Shown here one piece after another: positions 1-14,100 of a DNA stretch of 64,000 nucleotides (position 1 is its first letter; every line of letters begins with the position of its first letter). Made by a program: the position numbers and the translations under genes. A model generated the notes under the pieces. That model saw nothing but the letters and a program-made list of their open reading frames with translations. It had not been told where the DNA came from and made no database searches. The stretch comes from Alitta virens (Eukaryota > Annelida > Polychaeta > Phyllodocida > Nereididae). The stretch is from the NCBI GenBank assembly GCA_932294295.1, contig OW028580.1, positions 31,752,136 to 31,816,135 on the forward strand. The letters run 5' to 3'.

Positions 1-1179
1 TACCCTCCCCTCACACCCCGTTGTGTTCATTATAGACCTTCCACAAATCGTAATTTAGTGAATTCCCCTTGGTAAATTTACCCAGGGATCCAGCCCCACT
101 TAAACCCGTGTATGCTTTGTAGATAGTTCACAATATCATTGGGGGGGGGGGGGGGGTTTCTTGAAAAAACAAACAAAAACTAACGAAAAAGCTCACCTGG
201 TTGTAAAGCTAGTTAATGGTCTGAGAGAAAACCAATTTGGGCCAAAGTTGGGCTGCTTCATGGCCAAATGTGTCACGTTTTCCATGCGTTTGGATAAAAC
301 GCATGATTTTTGCCTCATTATAATTAGCTAAAAACCATGCGTTTTCCATGCGTTTATCCTTCTCATGGAAAACGCACGTAGCAAATTTGGCCATGTTACT
401 GCCAACATTTAATCAAAGGAGAGCCAATGTGGGTATTGCACTGATGGCTTCCAAGTGGGAATATGGACTAGATAGAGAACAATAAAGAGATACAGTGAAA
501 GCACTGAACAGAGACACACATAGAAATACTGCACAGAGACTGACAAAAATATATGAAAACATTATAGTGAAATATAAGCAGAGCTTAAAGAAAAAGTAAG
601 TTAACCTCAGTCAACGATATACACAATTCTTTGAGGAAAAAACAACCACAAGAAAACAGTTGTTTTTATAGAAGTGAGAGTGTTTATGTCTCATTCACCT
701 TACACCAGTAACATTTGGCATTATTTGTATGTCCACTGGTTGTATCTCTTGCTGATACAGTCCCATCAGAGACATGATTGATCTTGTATAATTGTTGGTG
801 TCAATTTCCCAAATAACAGGTCTGTCGAGACATGGCTCCATGATGTTGCTGAAGATCAACTGTCAGGTGGATGGGTTGTGTTATTGAGAGGCCATTCAGA
901 CTGCCTATCCTCTGTAGTTACTTAATGATGAAGTGGTTTTCATTCTAAGTTAAGTCACAAGCCAAATGTCTTCATCTGAATCATATCGCCCTTTGAATTG
1001 TATGTAATGACTTGAATATCATCCCGTTATTGGGTGTGGTGCAGTTTGACACTGGAATGAATGCACATTTTTCAACAATATCATGGTATTAAAACATAAA
1101 AGGACTGTCTAATAAAACATTTGGAGAATTCTGGTTGGAGTGGGAAATTCATAGAATCTACATAATGTCATTATCCTGT
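1..1179. other. No gene seen
   Basis: A poly-G run lies at 140-156. The segment AACGCATG...GCGTTTTCCATGCGTTT at 270-375 contains short inverted repeats. Nothing coding. Confidence 0.5.
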
Positions 1180-1305
1180 ATTCAAACCATGCATTTCGGA
1201 ATGTTGCTTTACCCTTCGCCTCATTGCCTTGGCACCACCACCTGCCTGTCCTGATCAGCCCTATTTGGTGCCAAAATATGGGAGGTAAATCCCGTCTCAC
1301 CCAGC
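1180..1305 (+). mobile_element. 5'-truncated SINE copy
   Basis: CCTCATTGCC through TTTGGTGCCAAAATA to GGTAAATCCC matches the 3' body of the SINE at 4602. Confidence 0.5.
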
Positions 1306-1379
1306 CATCCCTGTATTCAAATATTAAACCAGCACTAATGGAATAAAGTGCTGATTACACATTGACCTAACTCAAATGC

Positions 1380-1455
1380 TGCCATGGTTTGGTGGAATCG
1401 AACCCACATCCTTGCAGGCAGCAGTGAAACTTCTTAACCATTTATTTGGAGCCTT
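1380..1455 (-). repeat. tRNA-like head of a second SINE type
   Basis: On the minus strand, TGGTTAAGAAGTTTC (box A-like) and GGGTTCGATTCC (box B) are about 35 bases apart. No clear cloverleaf with paired acceptor, so not called as a tRNA gene. Confidence 0.35.
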
Positions 1456-1909
1456 AGTATGGCCTGCAAGAATCATGCAGTTAGTTTCTGGTGATCAGAG
1501 AGAATCCATTAGATGCCATGGAACGAGTCTGAGATTCTGGTCGTCCATCTCGGAAAAGAAGCCATGGTGGAGAATTCCTGATTCGCCATTGATTCCAGAT
1601 CATATTTCAAGAGATAAAATCAAAGCCGTGTCGCTTGATTTGCAAATTACCGGGCTGATCCAAGAGAAAAGTTCATCACTATTGACTCCTGCACCATGCA
1701 CTGCTCAAGAATGTGCAGCCAATCGTTGTAGAGATAAGAAACTTAGATGTTTGCACTTGTTGTCTGTATTGTTTATTTGCTACAGTCACTATAACTCTGT
1801 TTTATCTTTTGTGTTTCAATACTCTACAGAGAATGACCTTGTACATGTCTTCTAAATATATTGCAATAGCAATGCTTTCTGGCTTGTATTCAGTAGAACC
1901 AATGGTTTT

Positions 1910-2115
1910 AAGAGAGAAAGAGAGAGAGATAGAGACAGAGACAGAGAGACAGACAGGCAGACAGACAGAGAGACAGCTAGAGAGAGAAACAGACAGACAG
2001 ACAGACAGCTAGAGAGACAGACAGACAGAGAAACAGAGATAGACAGAGAGAGACAGATAGACAGAGAGACAGAGATAGACAGAGATAGACAGAGAGAGAC
2101 AGAGAGAGACAGACA
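1910..2115. repeat. GAGA/GACA microsatellite
   Basis: Dense AGAGAG, ACAGACAG and AGATAGACAG units with no longer-range order. Confidence 0.9.
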
Positions 2116-2507
2116 GATTAAGCAAGACATACAGAGATTACCTTCTCCACTATCCATTTACTTTTTCCTTTACATAGCCTGGTTGAGTGATGATTATGTG
2201 AAATATTTACGCCTATATATCTGAGTTAATAAATGCTCATATTAATCTTAGTTGACTTCAAGGATTGTTATGTCTTCGCCAGAGTTTTACATGACTTATT
2301 GATAAACATTCTAGGTTTTCCTGGGGTGTATAATGATACTGAAAGCATTCTTAACAAGCAACATTGACATTCATTACTGGCACTATGATTGTCCTCAGCA
2401 TGAAAAACTACAAAACATTCGTTTAAGTGGACATGCATTTGGATTTGGAAAGTCTCCAGGACAGATGTACAGTGCCATGCTGAATGATAGAAAGAATAAA
2501 AGACATA

Positions 2508-3340
2508 GATAGATGGATAGATAGACAGATAAACAGATCGATAGATAGATAGATAGATGGATAGATGGATAGACAGACATATATAGACCAATAGACAGAT
2601 AGATGGATACATGGATAGACAGACAGACAGACATATAGATAGACAGATAGACAGATACATACATACATACATAGATACATAGACATATAAATAGATAGAT
2701 AGATAGATAGATAGATAGATGGATGGATAGACAGACATATATAGACCGATAGACAGATAGATGGATACATGGATAGACAGACAGACAGACAGATAGATAG
2801 ACAGACAGATAGATAGATACATACATACATAGATACATAGACATATAAATAGATAGATAGATAGATAGATAGATGGATGGATAGACAGACATATATAGAC
2901 CGATAGACAGATAGATGGATACATGGATAGACAGACAGACAGACAGATAGATAGACAGACAGATAGATAGATACATACATACATAGATACATAGACATAT
3001 AAATAGATAGATAGATAGATAGATAGATAGATGGATGGATAGACAGACATATATAGACCGATAGACAGATAGATGGATACATGGATAGACAGACAGACAG
3101 ACAGATAGATAGACAGACAGATAGATAGATACATACATACATAGATACATAGACATATAAATAGATAGATAGATAGATAGATAGATAGATGGATGGATAG
3201 ACAGACATATATAGACCGATAGACAGATAGATGGATACATGGATAGACAGACAGACAGACAGATAGATAGATAGACAGATAGATAGATACATACATAGAT
3301 AAATAGATAAATAGACAGATAAATAGATAGATAGATAGCT
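2508..3340. repeat. GATA/GACA satellite with ~154-158 bp higher-order unit
   Basis: Simple AGAT/AGAC/ACAT units are arranged in a longer unit; GGATGGATAG marks its start at 2721, 2875, 3033 and 3191. Long open frames on the minus strand (Tyr-Leu-Ser rich) are artefacts of the repeat. Confidence 0.9.
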
Positions 3341-3349
3341 TCTTTCATC

Positions 3350-4586
3350 CACGAATTTATTGCCTAAGTATTCTCAAACTTGGCCAAAACTTTTTGTAAG
3401 CATTTGCCAATTAGTATAAAGCCTGTAGGTTTGAGGTCCTTGCCCAAATTATGTTGACTCTAAATGGTTGAGCAGCAAACCTCACCCTTGAAGTGAGAAA
3501 CTAGCTCATCCATAAAAATAAGCAATTGTTTTACCGACCATACCTCACACAGTGAAACTCTACACACAGTGTATGCAATTTACTGGCCTTTTACTCTTTG
3601 TTCCTGTGTGGAGGGAATTCCTGCCTGGCAGGGCATGTGCTCCTGCAGTGAAGCCTCAAGATAGATGGGAGATGTTTTGTCATGCTACAAGGCCCAAATG
3701 ATGAAGAACTAGCCAAGGAATACCCAGAGAAGGCCATCTACTATTCTCTCTAGTACTAGGTAGTTTTGTCACATATGCATCGTGACGTCATCGTACAATG
3801 CCCTTGTTAAGAATGATCAGTATGAGTGGACCTAATTAGTGCACTCAGCAAATTGAGTGATATGGCAATAAATTGTCATTTAGGTGATGGACCAGTAATG
3901 TTATGGATTATTTAGTGGTCATCGCATTATACCGATGAATTGTGATAGGTTATATGTTGCCTCACACAGTTTGGTTATGCCTGAACAATTATGCTGTATT
4001 TCATTGCCATCTCATGAACACTGTCGTCACCTCACAGCCCAGCTGTCTAATTATGTACAGGTTTTACTCGTTTACTCATCTAAAGTAAATTCATAAATTT
4101 TTCTTTTTGTCTATAGGCTGGCTAATGGTATTTAAGGTCTGGCAATGAAATTACAAAATAATTAGATGCTCATGTGCTGAGTTATAGTAATTCTTGTTCT
4201 GACAAGCAGGCATTCAGAAAAATTGTCTAAACTACAAAAATATTAATCCATTTCTCTTGTATTTTTAAGGGAAGAATTCTTAAGTCTAGATACTCAGCCT
4301 ATCGCCTACATAATTTAACCAATCATTTTGTTCAACTAGGTAAACTAGCCAAGAATGTCCATAATTAGGTCGCTGGGCTGTTCGGTATTTCCTACACACA
4401 GTGTGAAGAGCTATTGTTTGATTAATGGCTTCTTCCGTCATTATCTAATATTTTAGTGTTAGCTTCATCGTACATTTGTAACACTATAGCATGACCGATT
4501 GGGTCGATGTTGGGTGCTGTTGAGCTAATATATATCTGGGACGGAGCCTTGATGGCATGCAGAATTGGGCCAACATTGGATCGATT
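3350..4586. other. No gene seen; repeat remnants
   Basis: From about 4021 to 4410 there is a worn copy of the CACCTAACAGCCCA element; the rest is unassigned. Confidence 0.45.
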
Positions 4587-4601
4587 AGTGCCGATGTTGG
4601 G

Positions 4602-4795
4602 GGCGGGGGCCTAGCTCAGAGGTAGGGCTCTAGGCTTCCAACCGCTGGGTCCCGGGTTTGATTCCCGGTCGAGCCTAAGTTGGATGGCTGTTTCCTCCTT
4701 TGTCTCATTGCCATGGTCCCTGCCTGTTTTAATTAGCCCAACTGGTGCAAAAATACAGGACGTAAAGCCCTAATCACAAACAAACATGAACAAAC
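4602..4795 (+). mobile_element. tRNA-derived SINE with 15-bp target duplication
   Basis: The tRNA-like head has box A (CTAGCTCAGAGGTAG) and box B (GGGTTTGATTCCCGG). The body runs to GTAAAGCCC and an A/C-rich tail. Perfect direct repeats AGTGCCGATGTTGGG at 4587-4601 and 4796-4810 flank it, the mark of LINE-aided insertion. It is the best-preserved copy in the window. Confidence 0.85.
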
Positions 4796-4810
4796 AGTGC
4801 CGATGTTGGG

Positions 4811-7084
4811 CCCGCATTGAGCCAACGCTGGGTCAACGATGAGCCGATGTGGCATATAGTCTAGGATGTGATGTTGAACTTATCTAAGTTACTTCGTCTT
4901 CACTAGATAGATGATCGTGGATTTCAACCTGGCAGGCAATACCGCCAAAATGCTGCTCAAGCGAGTCATCCTTAAGCCCCCTGGTGGTCTTGACATGTGG
5001 TGTTGACCCCTAGCAGCCCCCTGGTGGCTTGACCCTAAACAATTGTCAGGAGGCAGGCTAATGATGCTGCCCCCTGCTGGAATGCTCTGACCTGGCCTCG
5101 CTTTCATCTTCTGTGTAGCTAATATTCTCGAACGACGCACAAGAAAAGAGATGAGAAAGTAAGAAAAAAGGCCCTGGTTGTCTGTAAACAGACATTCTAA
5201 CAAAAAGAAAACTAAAATCCATTACAGATAATAGGTTCTAGGCGAACTCATTAGCGGGGCCCAGGTGTGAGCCAAAGATCAGAAGACTAAGAATTCTTTG
5301 GGAAACTTGCATAACTAATAAACTATGTTTTTATGAAAACCTCCGAACGTTTTTTCTGTTTAGTTGAATAGAGGATTCTCTGTAACATTTAACGGTTTGT
5401 TGCCAGTGTTTACTAGTCAGTTTCATGTCCTTTTTCCTCGTTCTTTATTTATTGTTGTCAGTTATTGCTGTCTTCAACCAGGTCTTTACCACATCATAGG
5501 ACTTTCATCTGTTAAATTGGTTTTAAACTAGTTTTATGCCACTGCAACTTCCTTCATCCAGGGATATACTGAATCGCTTAAAAGTGAATAGATAATAGCT
5601 TTAAAATACAGCTAAAAACGTTGCCTTCACACGGAGCAATTCTTGGCATCCCGTGAAATTTTATTGGTTGGTTCTAGTGGCAACATGGTTGGTGTATAGT
5701 TCAGAGCAGACAGCCTTGTGATACTGATGTTATTTCTAAATATTCCTGGCATTCCTGGTAAAATTCTTATTGTGTTCTCAACATTGTTTTTGTCTCGTTC
5801 TCGTTGTCTTTTGTCTCACTTAACGTTTTCTTGGTTTCTTTTACTATTTACCTTTACCCTTTACTATAATAAGTCAGCTTGTGTATGTTTTTACTGGAAT
5901 TATTATTTGAAACGTTGTGGGGTATCTCAGACTAAAACATCTAGCTATCTTGAGTCATCCTTTCCAGCAGTACTTCATAAGCTTATATTTTCGTCTTTAT
6001 CAATTCATATTTATTATACATACCTGCATTAGCTCCCCTGCATGTAATAATTGGCTGGTCTACCGCAAGGTGCATTCTTAGGCCTCATTGACTTGTTGTT
6101 ACTAATTTGCTCGGGGAATTAGTTATGTGCATCTTGACACGTGAGGGGGTCTGTGTCTCATTGTTGGCTTTACCTGGGGCTGATCACTGCTCATTGTTGT
6201 TAAAGGGCTTTATTTATTTGCTTCTAGTGGCTGAGTCCCAGGGGGGTAGGGTATACATATGCGCCCACCCCTTTCTTTCCTGTTTAGCTATTGTGTTTTT
6301 GGGGCTGTGAGAAATGTTTTCTAACTTTATCGCCCATCAGTTTAATGACACCAAAAAAAGCATTATCTGTCTCTCTTTCATGTTTTGCAAAAACTTTTAA
6401 GATAGTATGTTGGATATTTATGAGTCTTCCAGAACCTGATCTTCTTTTGAGTCTCCTTCACGAGAAAAAAATTATTTGTTTTCCACCTGTAAAGTAACCG
6501 TAAGTTTTGGCTTTGTAAAATTAGACGATTAGTTATTAAATTATTAAACGTATTTCGAACGTTAGAATAAAGCTCTTGTTACCACTGGTTACCTGCTACC
6601 AGTTCACAAGTTCAGTTCTGAAAAGTTCTTGTTGCTGTCACCATTCTTACTTGACAGTAAAGATGGCTATCTCGTTTTGATAAGTTCTTGAAATGCTAAA
6701 TTTTGACACTGTTGGCAGACCTGTTGTGTTTTGGACCTTCAATTTGTCTCCTGTCAGTCTTTGCTGTCAGAGTGTCACTTTTGATGGAAATATTTCCTTC
6801 CTTGTACCATCTATTTCTGTTGAAAATTGTAATGTTTGTTGAAGATTGTAAGGTTTGTTGCTGTATTGTATCATTGATACTACTCTGAAGCCTTGTCAGA
6901 TAATAGGACCAAATGTCAGAGGCAGATGTAATGATGAGATGATAGGGCTTGGACTCCACACCGTGTTACACATTTACCCCATGGTTTGGGTCTTTCACTC
7001 GCCCCAACTTAGAGACACCGAGTACCAAAATGCCACCATTTAAAAAAAAAAAAGTCGCATACGACTTACATCCAGTTGAGACAT
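4811..7084. other. No gene seen
   Basis: Short open frames (e.g. 5718-6032) are T-rich, low in conserved motifs and not flanked by convincing splice sites. Confidence 0.45.
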
Positions 7085-7170
7085 AACTCAAGAAGATACT
7101 TTGGACTGGGATTCTAACCCAGTGCCTTCATTGGAGCTATGTCTTTAACCACTGTGCCACTCAGCTGCCA
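7085..7170 (-). repeat. tRNA-like SINE head
   Basis: On the minus strand, GTGGCACAGTGGTTAAAG and CTGGGTTAGAATCCC resemble boxes A and B. Confidence 0.4.
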
Positions 7171-10100
7171 TATTGCTCATTAATGTTTAAGGACACACCT
7201 GCATAATTTGATTCCTCATTCAGCTATTCTCTGTATTATGTGCAGTATGGTAAGCTCCTTTACCCCCTCCCCCCCCCCGTTCTTTATACCCTCCCCCTTC
7301 TTTACCCCTGTAACTTGATAATAGAGACCATCTTGTTATCAGCATGGTTCTCACCTGCCTTGCATTTGAGTAATATCTCTTTACTGCAGCCTTTGGTTCA
7401 CGTGTCCCCTGACCAACACAATCCTATAGGGTGTCTTTAGATGCTAGGAGGTGTCCTTATCTTAACTGTAAGAATAGGATCGTGTTCGGGGTGTTATATT
7501 CAACCCCCTTGCCCACTAGACCTATTGTTCATACAATACCATACACAGCCCTACTTGTTGTGGAATTTGAGCAGAATAAACCCTTTATTTCCATAAAAAA
7601 AAACCCAAAAGAAGAATGTAATTATGGATCTCCAAGTGCCTCAAGTGACCCCACGTGGTTCACCGCCATATTCTGTAGGTTTCCAGGTTGTCTTGAATGT
7701 CAAATGTTTTACATCCACAAACTGCTTTGGCAACGTAATACACAATCATTCCAACAGGCAATTGAGAGCTATTTATGAAAATTATAGCCATCATTTCATT
7801 AGTAACACTTGGACATTCTCATTTGTCTTACACACAGTTCCACATTTTAGACGTTAGTACATTCTTTTACTAAGTTTAGCACTGTCGAATACTACAAATC
7901 TGAGAAATTTCACTGTTATTTTTTACATGGTTCCAATATGCTTCATATGTAGAACAGTCAACTTGCAATGGTTTTTTGGAGGAATGCCATGAGCAATAGG
8001 TGTATTTCTTTCCTTTTCATCCTTTTTTGTATCGTTTTCTTGTTAGTCTTGTAGTAAGAGGTTAGCCAGCAAGGGATCGGGTCATGCTTTTCTTTATGTA
8101 TGATCTGCTCTGGTGCATATTGCATCTGAGATTGTGTTTGTTTTGCTTTACTGCCTTGCACTGGATGGCTTAATGCATAATTGATGGGGACCTGAGCAAT
8201 CGGAGATGGCCTGCCCAAGCTGCTTTTTCTGCTCCGGAACTGCAGGATCAGATGCTGATTATCCGAGCGATATAAACCCAACCGTAAGACGACCGCCTCA
8301 GTCCTGCCAAAGAAACTTCCCCGGATTCTCCACCAATTGTTATCATCTTCTCAATTGTCCTCTTCTATTGGCTCCATTATCTTGTCTCTGGTAATCGTTC
8401 CTATAAAATACTTCCTTCCGATCTTGGCCAATCGGACTGTCGTGCCCCGGCCCCCGAGGCTGTGTCCGACCCTGAACGTAAAAAGGCCCGATCAATGCCA
8501 AATATTTGTGCTTTCCACAGAAAGGAAAAAATAAACAACAAAAACAGAACTCAAAAATAAAACTTCTTTTCTTAAGACTTAACAATGCAAAATTCGATAA
8601 AAATGCAACGACTGATACTTTCATTTTGGCTGTAGTTGCAGCTGTTTGACAAGTTGAGTAAATTATGCATTGCATGTATGTACTGTTTATTTTTAATTTT
8701 GCCTGTTCGCTGGAAAGTTAGTGCACTTCGCAATTTTGTACAGTTTATCTAATGTGCATTTGTAGTGATTAGCATGTTCTGAGCATATAATTTATTTCCA
8801 TTAAAGCTCGAATGACCATATACAGAGACTTATAATGGTATGCTGCTTTAACTATCCACCTGCACTTGTCAATAGACATATGTCTTAAATGTGGATGGCA
8901 GCTGTAATGCTGCATAACAGCTGGAATGATTTCTGGCAGCTCTTGGCAGCCTTATTGTCTATTCTTGCTGAAATTGCTGCAGTTCGGTGTTTAGGAAAAT
9001 TACCCACAATCACCTAGTTAAACAGGAAGTACCGCGATCACCGAGATCTTGGGAAACTGCGTGTTGAGTGAGATCTGTGTGTTGCCAGAAATGCATACGA
9101 CGGTGTAGGACCTAAAGTAGTGATTTGGCTGTCATAAAGACCTCACAAGCAAAACAAGCATAATGTATGTATGCTCCCCTGGAGGACCTGAGCAAAATAG
9201 GGATCTATTCATATTGAGAAACCATTGAAAACAGCCTTGAACAGCACCCCACCTCTCTTGTTAAAGTCCCCCTCTTCCCTATTATACTCAATTTTACCCC
9301 TCCTATTGAACAGTGTTGAGGACCAAAGACCCACACTTACAGACAATTGGTCCATTTTCCAGAATTTCTCAGCAATTCCAAGAGCAATTTGGAAATGTCT
9401 CCGAACACAACACTTTACCTAATGGTGGGCAGTTAAAGGTCCCCACCTTTGATGGCTCTTCTGGGCAAAGTGGAGAAATTGCCCCCAACAACCTCATTTT
9501 CTTATTGCAGACTATTGGAAGAAAGATCTATAAGCAAGGGGCTCAATTTTGACTTTTTGTTGGCAATTTATGTGTAATTTCAATTGGCGGTCCAGAAGGA
9601 ATTCTTTGATATAACTGGATATGAAAGACATAAATGTTTTGGTAATGTGCCCAATTAAATGTATATTGCATTTGTGAAAAAATTCAAGAATATATATAAT
9701 TGTACCATTACAATAGCCCGGAGCTGTACTGAAACAGTGAAGAACATTTTACTATATAATAAAACCTCCCTCCAAAAAAAATAAAACCTGCTGAGTTTGT
9801 ACACTGTAGCTGTCAAATAATCATAATATATTTTTGCTGGGTGGTGTACATATAAGAATGGACAAATTATGTTGGTTTACCGTTCTGTTAGAATGTGCAT
9901 CAACATCTAGTAGAAAGTGAAAACATCAAATACACTTATTAATTTCCAAACCTCTATATTATAGCTATTTGGACAACGTAGTATAAGCCATGAATGAGGC
10001 AATGAATGCAGTCTCTATGCTAGCTTTGAATCTCTATTGAGGCTGTGTATTGAGTAGTGATAGAAGTCCTCAGGCTGTTTTGTATGGGGCTTGAGTGTGT

Positions 10101-11152
10101 TTATATTCACAGGTGATTTCAAGGCAGCTAACCTCACCCATTTCTGAAGGAAAATGTCCTGCAGTTGGTCCCATGCTGGGAGTGATTAACTGCACCCATG
10201 CTTGTGTATACTGTTAACAACTGCCCCAGTGTCCCCCTGCAGTGTCCTTGCAGTGTGGTGGCATCTATAGGCCTCTTGCATTGAAGTCCACTGAGGCACG
10301 TACTGCAGCTGCTGTCACAGTGCTGTAGGTGCTGTATTTGCATGAGAACACCCTTCAACAATAATTGTGAGCAATTCCATAAGAGTCCCTCCATATCTTT
10401 ACTGCATAATGTTATCTGCAGACCATCTGTGTCTGAGGCACAACTCATGGGAATACCTCAACAAAAAGTCTACAAAAAAGATAGACAGCTACCTTTTGAA
10501 GTGAAGACATTATTTCTCCATTTTTTTTTTCCACCTCAAAAGATAAAATATGTTCTATTTTACAATTTGACACATAATGTATTACCCGTGTCTATTTTAT
10601 ATGCATTGAGGTGCATGAATATCATAATTACAATCAGAGAAGCACGCATGGTTGCTTACACTGCATATATATAAAGTGTTCCATGCGCTTGAGATGCCTC
10701 ATGTGGAAATTACCTTGGTGTGATGTTAAGCCCATCTGCATAAATTGCAAAAGCATTACACTGTGCTAAAATGATTCTTGAGATGGTTTTGAAGTTCACA
10801 GAGCATAAGAGCCCCACAGGCGAAATGAAAAGCATTTAAATTGATAAAACGGTCTGTGTGATTTTATTTAGATTGACATTTTTGATATAACTGTATATTG
10901 CCAGTAGAGTATGAAGTGATGGTGCGATATGCTTCAACTGCAAACTTTGATACACGTAGGAGTTTTTCCTCAACCCCAATATCTCAAGCAAAAAAAGGAA
11001 AACCAGCAATGAAATGTAGTTTTTATCTTACATGTATGATGGGCATAATTTGTTTTGCTTCAATTGGTGAATTTTGACTTGAAAGCCCTGTGCTTGCTTG
11101 CACTGAAAACATTAAAAAAATCTTACCTTTTTTTCATTTTCTGTGTTTCCAG
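7171..11152. other. No gene seen; the missing 5' Ig exon could hide here
   Basis: I looked for a phase-0 exon with the first Ig1 cysteine and a signal peptide and found none among the longer frames. A small exon could have been missed. Confidence 0.4.
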
Positions 11153-14100
11153 ATTGATTGGGTCAAAGAAGCCGGTGCAAAGGGCTCGACGCTTATCGCT
11201 ACAGGCAAAAAAGTTGTCATCCCAAACAGAAGATACCGCGTCTATCGACCTCACAACTCTGCACTTTCTGTCTTGATAATCCGCAGAACAAAACCGAGGG
11301 ATGCCGGAATTTACAAATGCAACTTATCTGGGTCCTCAACAAGACACAAGTATCTTACACTTAATGTAACTGGTAAGTTTATAATAAAAACTGGGTTGTT
11401 TATGTCGTGGGTGGTGGAGTAGGGCTTTACGTCCTGCATTACTGCACCCAATGGGCTAATAAGGACAGGCAGGGACCATTGCAATGAGATGAAGGATGAA
11501 AAAGCCATCCAACTTAGGCTCGACTGGGAATCGAACCCGGGACCAAGTGGTTGGAAGCCCAGCACGCTGCCACTAAGCTGGGCCCCCACCCTTGGGTTGT
11601 GTATGTAGAATATATGTTGTTAAAGAATCATGCGTTGCTGTCATACCAAAATGTGATGTCTTCAGAGACTGTATTTCACATTGCGGTTTGTCTGTTGTGT
11701 ACTGTTAGGCTGTGGTCCAACTTGTAATTTTGCTATTTACCTTCAGTCTGATTGGGTAACGAAACCCACCTGCAGTTCATGTCAAGAGTTGGACATATTT
11801 AAATATAGTAGCGAATATTGTAAAATTGTTATCGCATCACTCATGATTATACTACCCAAAGAACACGGCAATGATAATCCCAATGTTGGTTCGATTTTGC
11901 ATCCATGGATATCTGCTCATTTGAAAAGAATTGTTGACCCTAATGAATATTTCTTGTTGCTGAATTATAACTTGCACTTGTTTCCAGAGTCAAAGATTGA
12001 AGCTCAGACATCACCAGCCAGGTTAAAAGCCAGGATAGGGAAAGGAGTAACGCTTTGGTGCAACGCGACAGGATACCCAAGACCTGTCGTTTACTGGACA
12101 AGAGAAGACAGCAACAGAAAACTGCCAGATGGGTCATATCAATACTGGGTTGGTATTTTGAAATATGTTGATTGAATGTCAGCATTTTTAGATGTTGCCG
12201 TTACTTTGAAGTATCCGTCAGAACATCTTTACATTGTGAGGGGAGCCTTCCAATTGTAGATTATCTCCTCCTTTTATGGATTAAGATGGCATTTGTGTAA
12301 TCAAGCTCCCATTCTGAATGAAGACCAGAATATGTGATGTTATTGGAAAATCTCAAACTATTTATATCACTTGAACAATTCAAGAATCTAGTTCAAAGAT
12401 AAACATCTAATGTAGCATTTTATATTTTTGACCCTAATCTCGGTTAGAAAAGTCCCCAACATCATTGACATTTGAATTGACAGTGGTCTCCGTAATAGTT
12501 ATATCCCGAACAGTCGGGAGTGAACTAACATTTCTTTTGGTAATGAGCAACAAAAAATGTTAATTAACTCCCGACTATGAGGGATATAACTAACTTATAC
12601 TCCATTGGGCATATTTACTCATTTGTTTGATTGTTTGTTTTTACTGCATTTATATTGTTCTGAGCGGGTTATAAATAACCAATGAAAATGTTAGTTAACT
12701 CCCTCCTGAGTGCAAACTGAACTTGTCTTGCATTAGGAAAACCGTCTAAGTGGAGTAAAAATCATGGTTATTCCTTTTGGCATGTCTTTTCATGCCTCTT
12801 TGGTCATCTTTGTGCGGTACAACTAACTACTCTACATTAGGTAAAGGTATCCTATCCGGTCTCTGTGTGTACGTATCGCAGTCCATTACGATCATCTGAG
12901 CGAGCTCCCAAATGGTTCGTTTAGGCGAATGGTTGTTCTTTTTCAGTCCATTCCTCATTCGATTTGTGGCCATTGTCTTCTTAAATGAGCTTCGGCTGGG
13001 TTTAATTGAAACCAACTGGAACACGGATGCTTGGCATTTATTGGGGACCAGTGAATGGCTGAAGGGAGTTAATTTGTCAAGTGAATTATTGCTTGGCCCT
13101 GACCCGCTGCTTTTTCCATTCGACTCCTGAAAGGCAATTGGCTTGCTACAAACCGCTCGCCATTTATCGTTGGTTTGTTTGACCCCTGTCATGTGACATC
13201 ACGTCTAAGGGTCGTGTGACATCAGCCCTGGACGTGATTGGCTAAAAGACTCTGCACTTAATGCCATTTGCTGACAGAACACAAGCATGTTTGCTGCAGC
13301 TGCAAACTGACATGAGAAGGGGGAGGATGGGATGGACAAGAGGTCGTCATGTTGAGCCAGCCCCTTTTGGTCGCCATGTAATTTGGGTCTCTCTCCTGAT
13401 GCCCTCCATTTGGTGTGTTTGTTTCTGTGGTTGAGACCATCGTTTTGACCTTGAAAGAGATCTATTGCCAGTGACATAGTTGCTGTTGGTAAAAATGAGC
13501 CTTGAAATTAACCCTCCCCTCATTTGTCTTCTTTTTTGTTCTGCAGAAATGCGCTTTGACTAAAGATTTTATTGGACGTTTTGACTGTGTCATGAACTAA
13601 CATTTTCGTTGGTTATTTATTACCCGCTCTGAATGGCTGATCCACCACAGCAGTTAGTCGTGAAATGATTTGTTTTTGTTTTTATTACTCTAGAGGGCCA
13701 GTCATTCTATACTCAGTCAAAATGTCCAAATTCAGAATATTATAAGGAAAAACAAAACGGTTTTCGGTCTAATAAGAGCTTCTTGTTTATGTAAGATCAT
13801 GGTAAGATTAAGTGAAGTATTCATGTCTTAAAATCATTATTTTCAGGGAAATGGTCTTCATTTGGAAAAACCCACAGAACAAGATACTGGAATCTATGCC
13901 TGCTATTTGGACAACTTCGTTCAACCTGTGGTATCATACAAATTCAGTCTAACAGTGGAAGGTAAGAATGCTTTAAAATTAATTAATGTGAAATATGGTA
14001 AGAATGGGCCAGTCTGAATTAATTTGATTCCAATCCAAAATTGGAGGAATTCACATGCTATCCATCCTCATGAACCAGTCAGTGAGGAATTTGCATGTTT

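Noticed and set aside
1376..1855. 159-codon plus-strand frame
   Set aside because: It starts within a tRNA-like repeat, has no recognisable domain, and no support for splicing.
1852..2157. Ser-Leu-rich minus-strand frame
   Set aside because: Translation of the GAGA/GACA microsatellite.
2268..3352. Long minus-strand frames of over 300 codons rich in Tyr, Leu, Ser and Ile
   Set aside because: They are the GATA/GACA satellite read in three frames.
4602..4675. Possible tRNA gene
   Set aside because: Boxes A and B are good, but the tRNA-like part continues into a SINE body with target duplications, and the family is repeated.
12827..13192. 121-codon minus-strand frame in an Ig intron
   Set aside because: No recognised domain, and the opposite strand is also open; likely chance.
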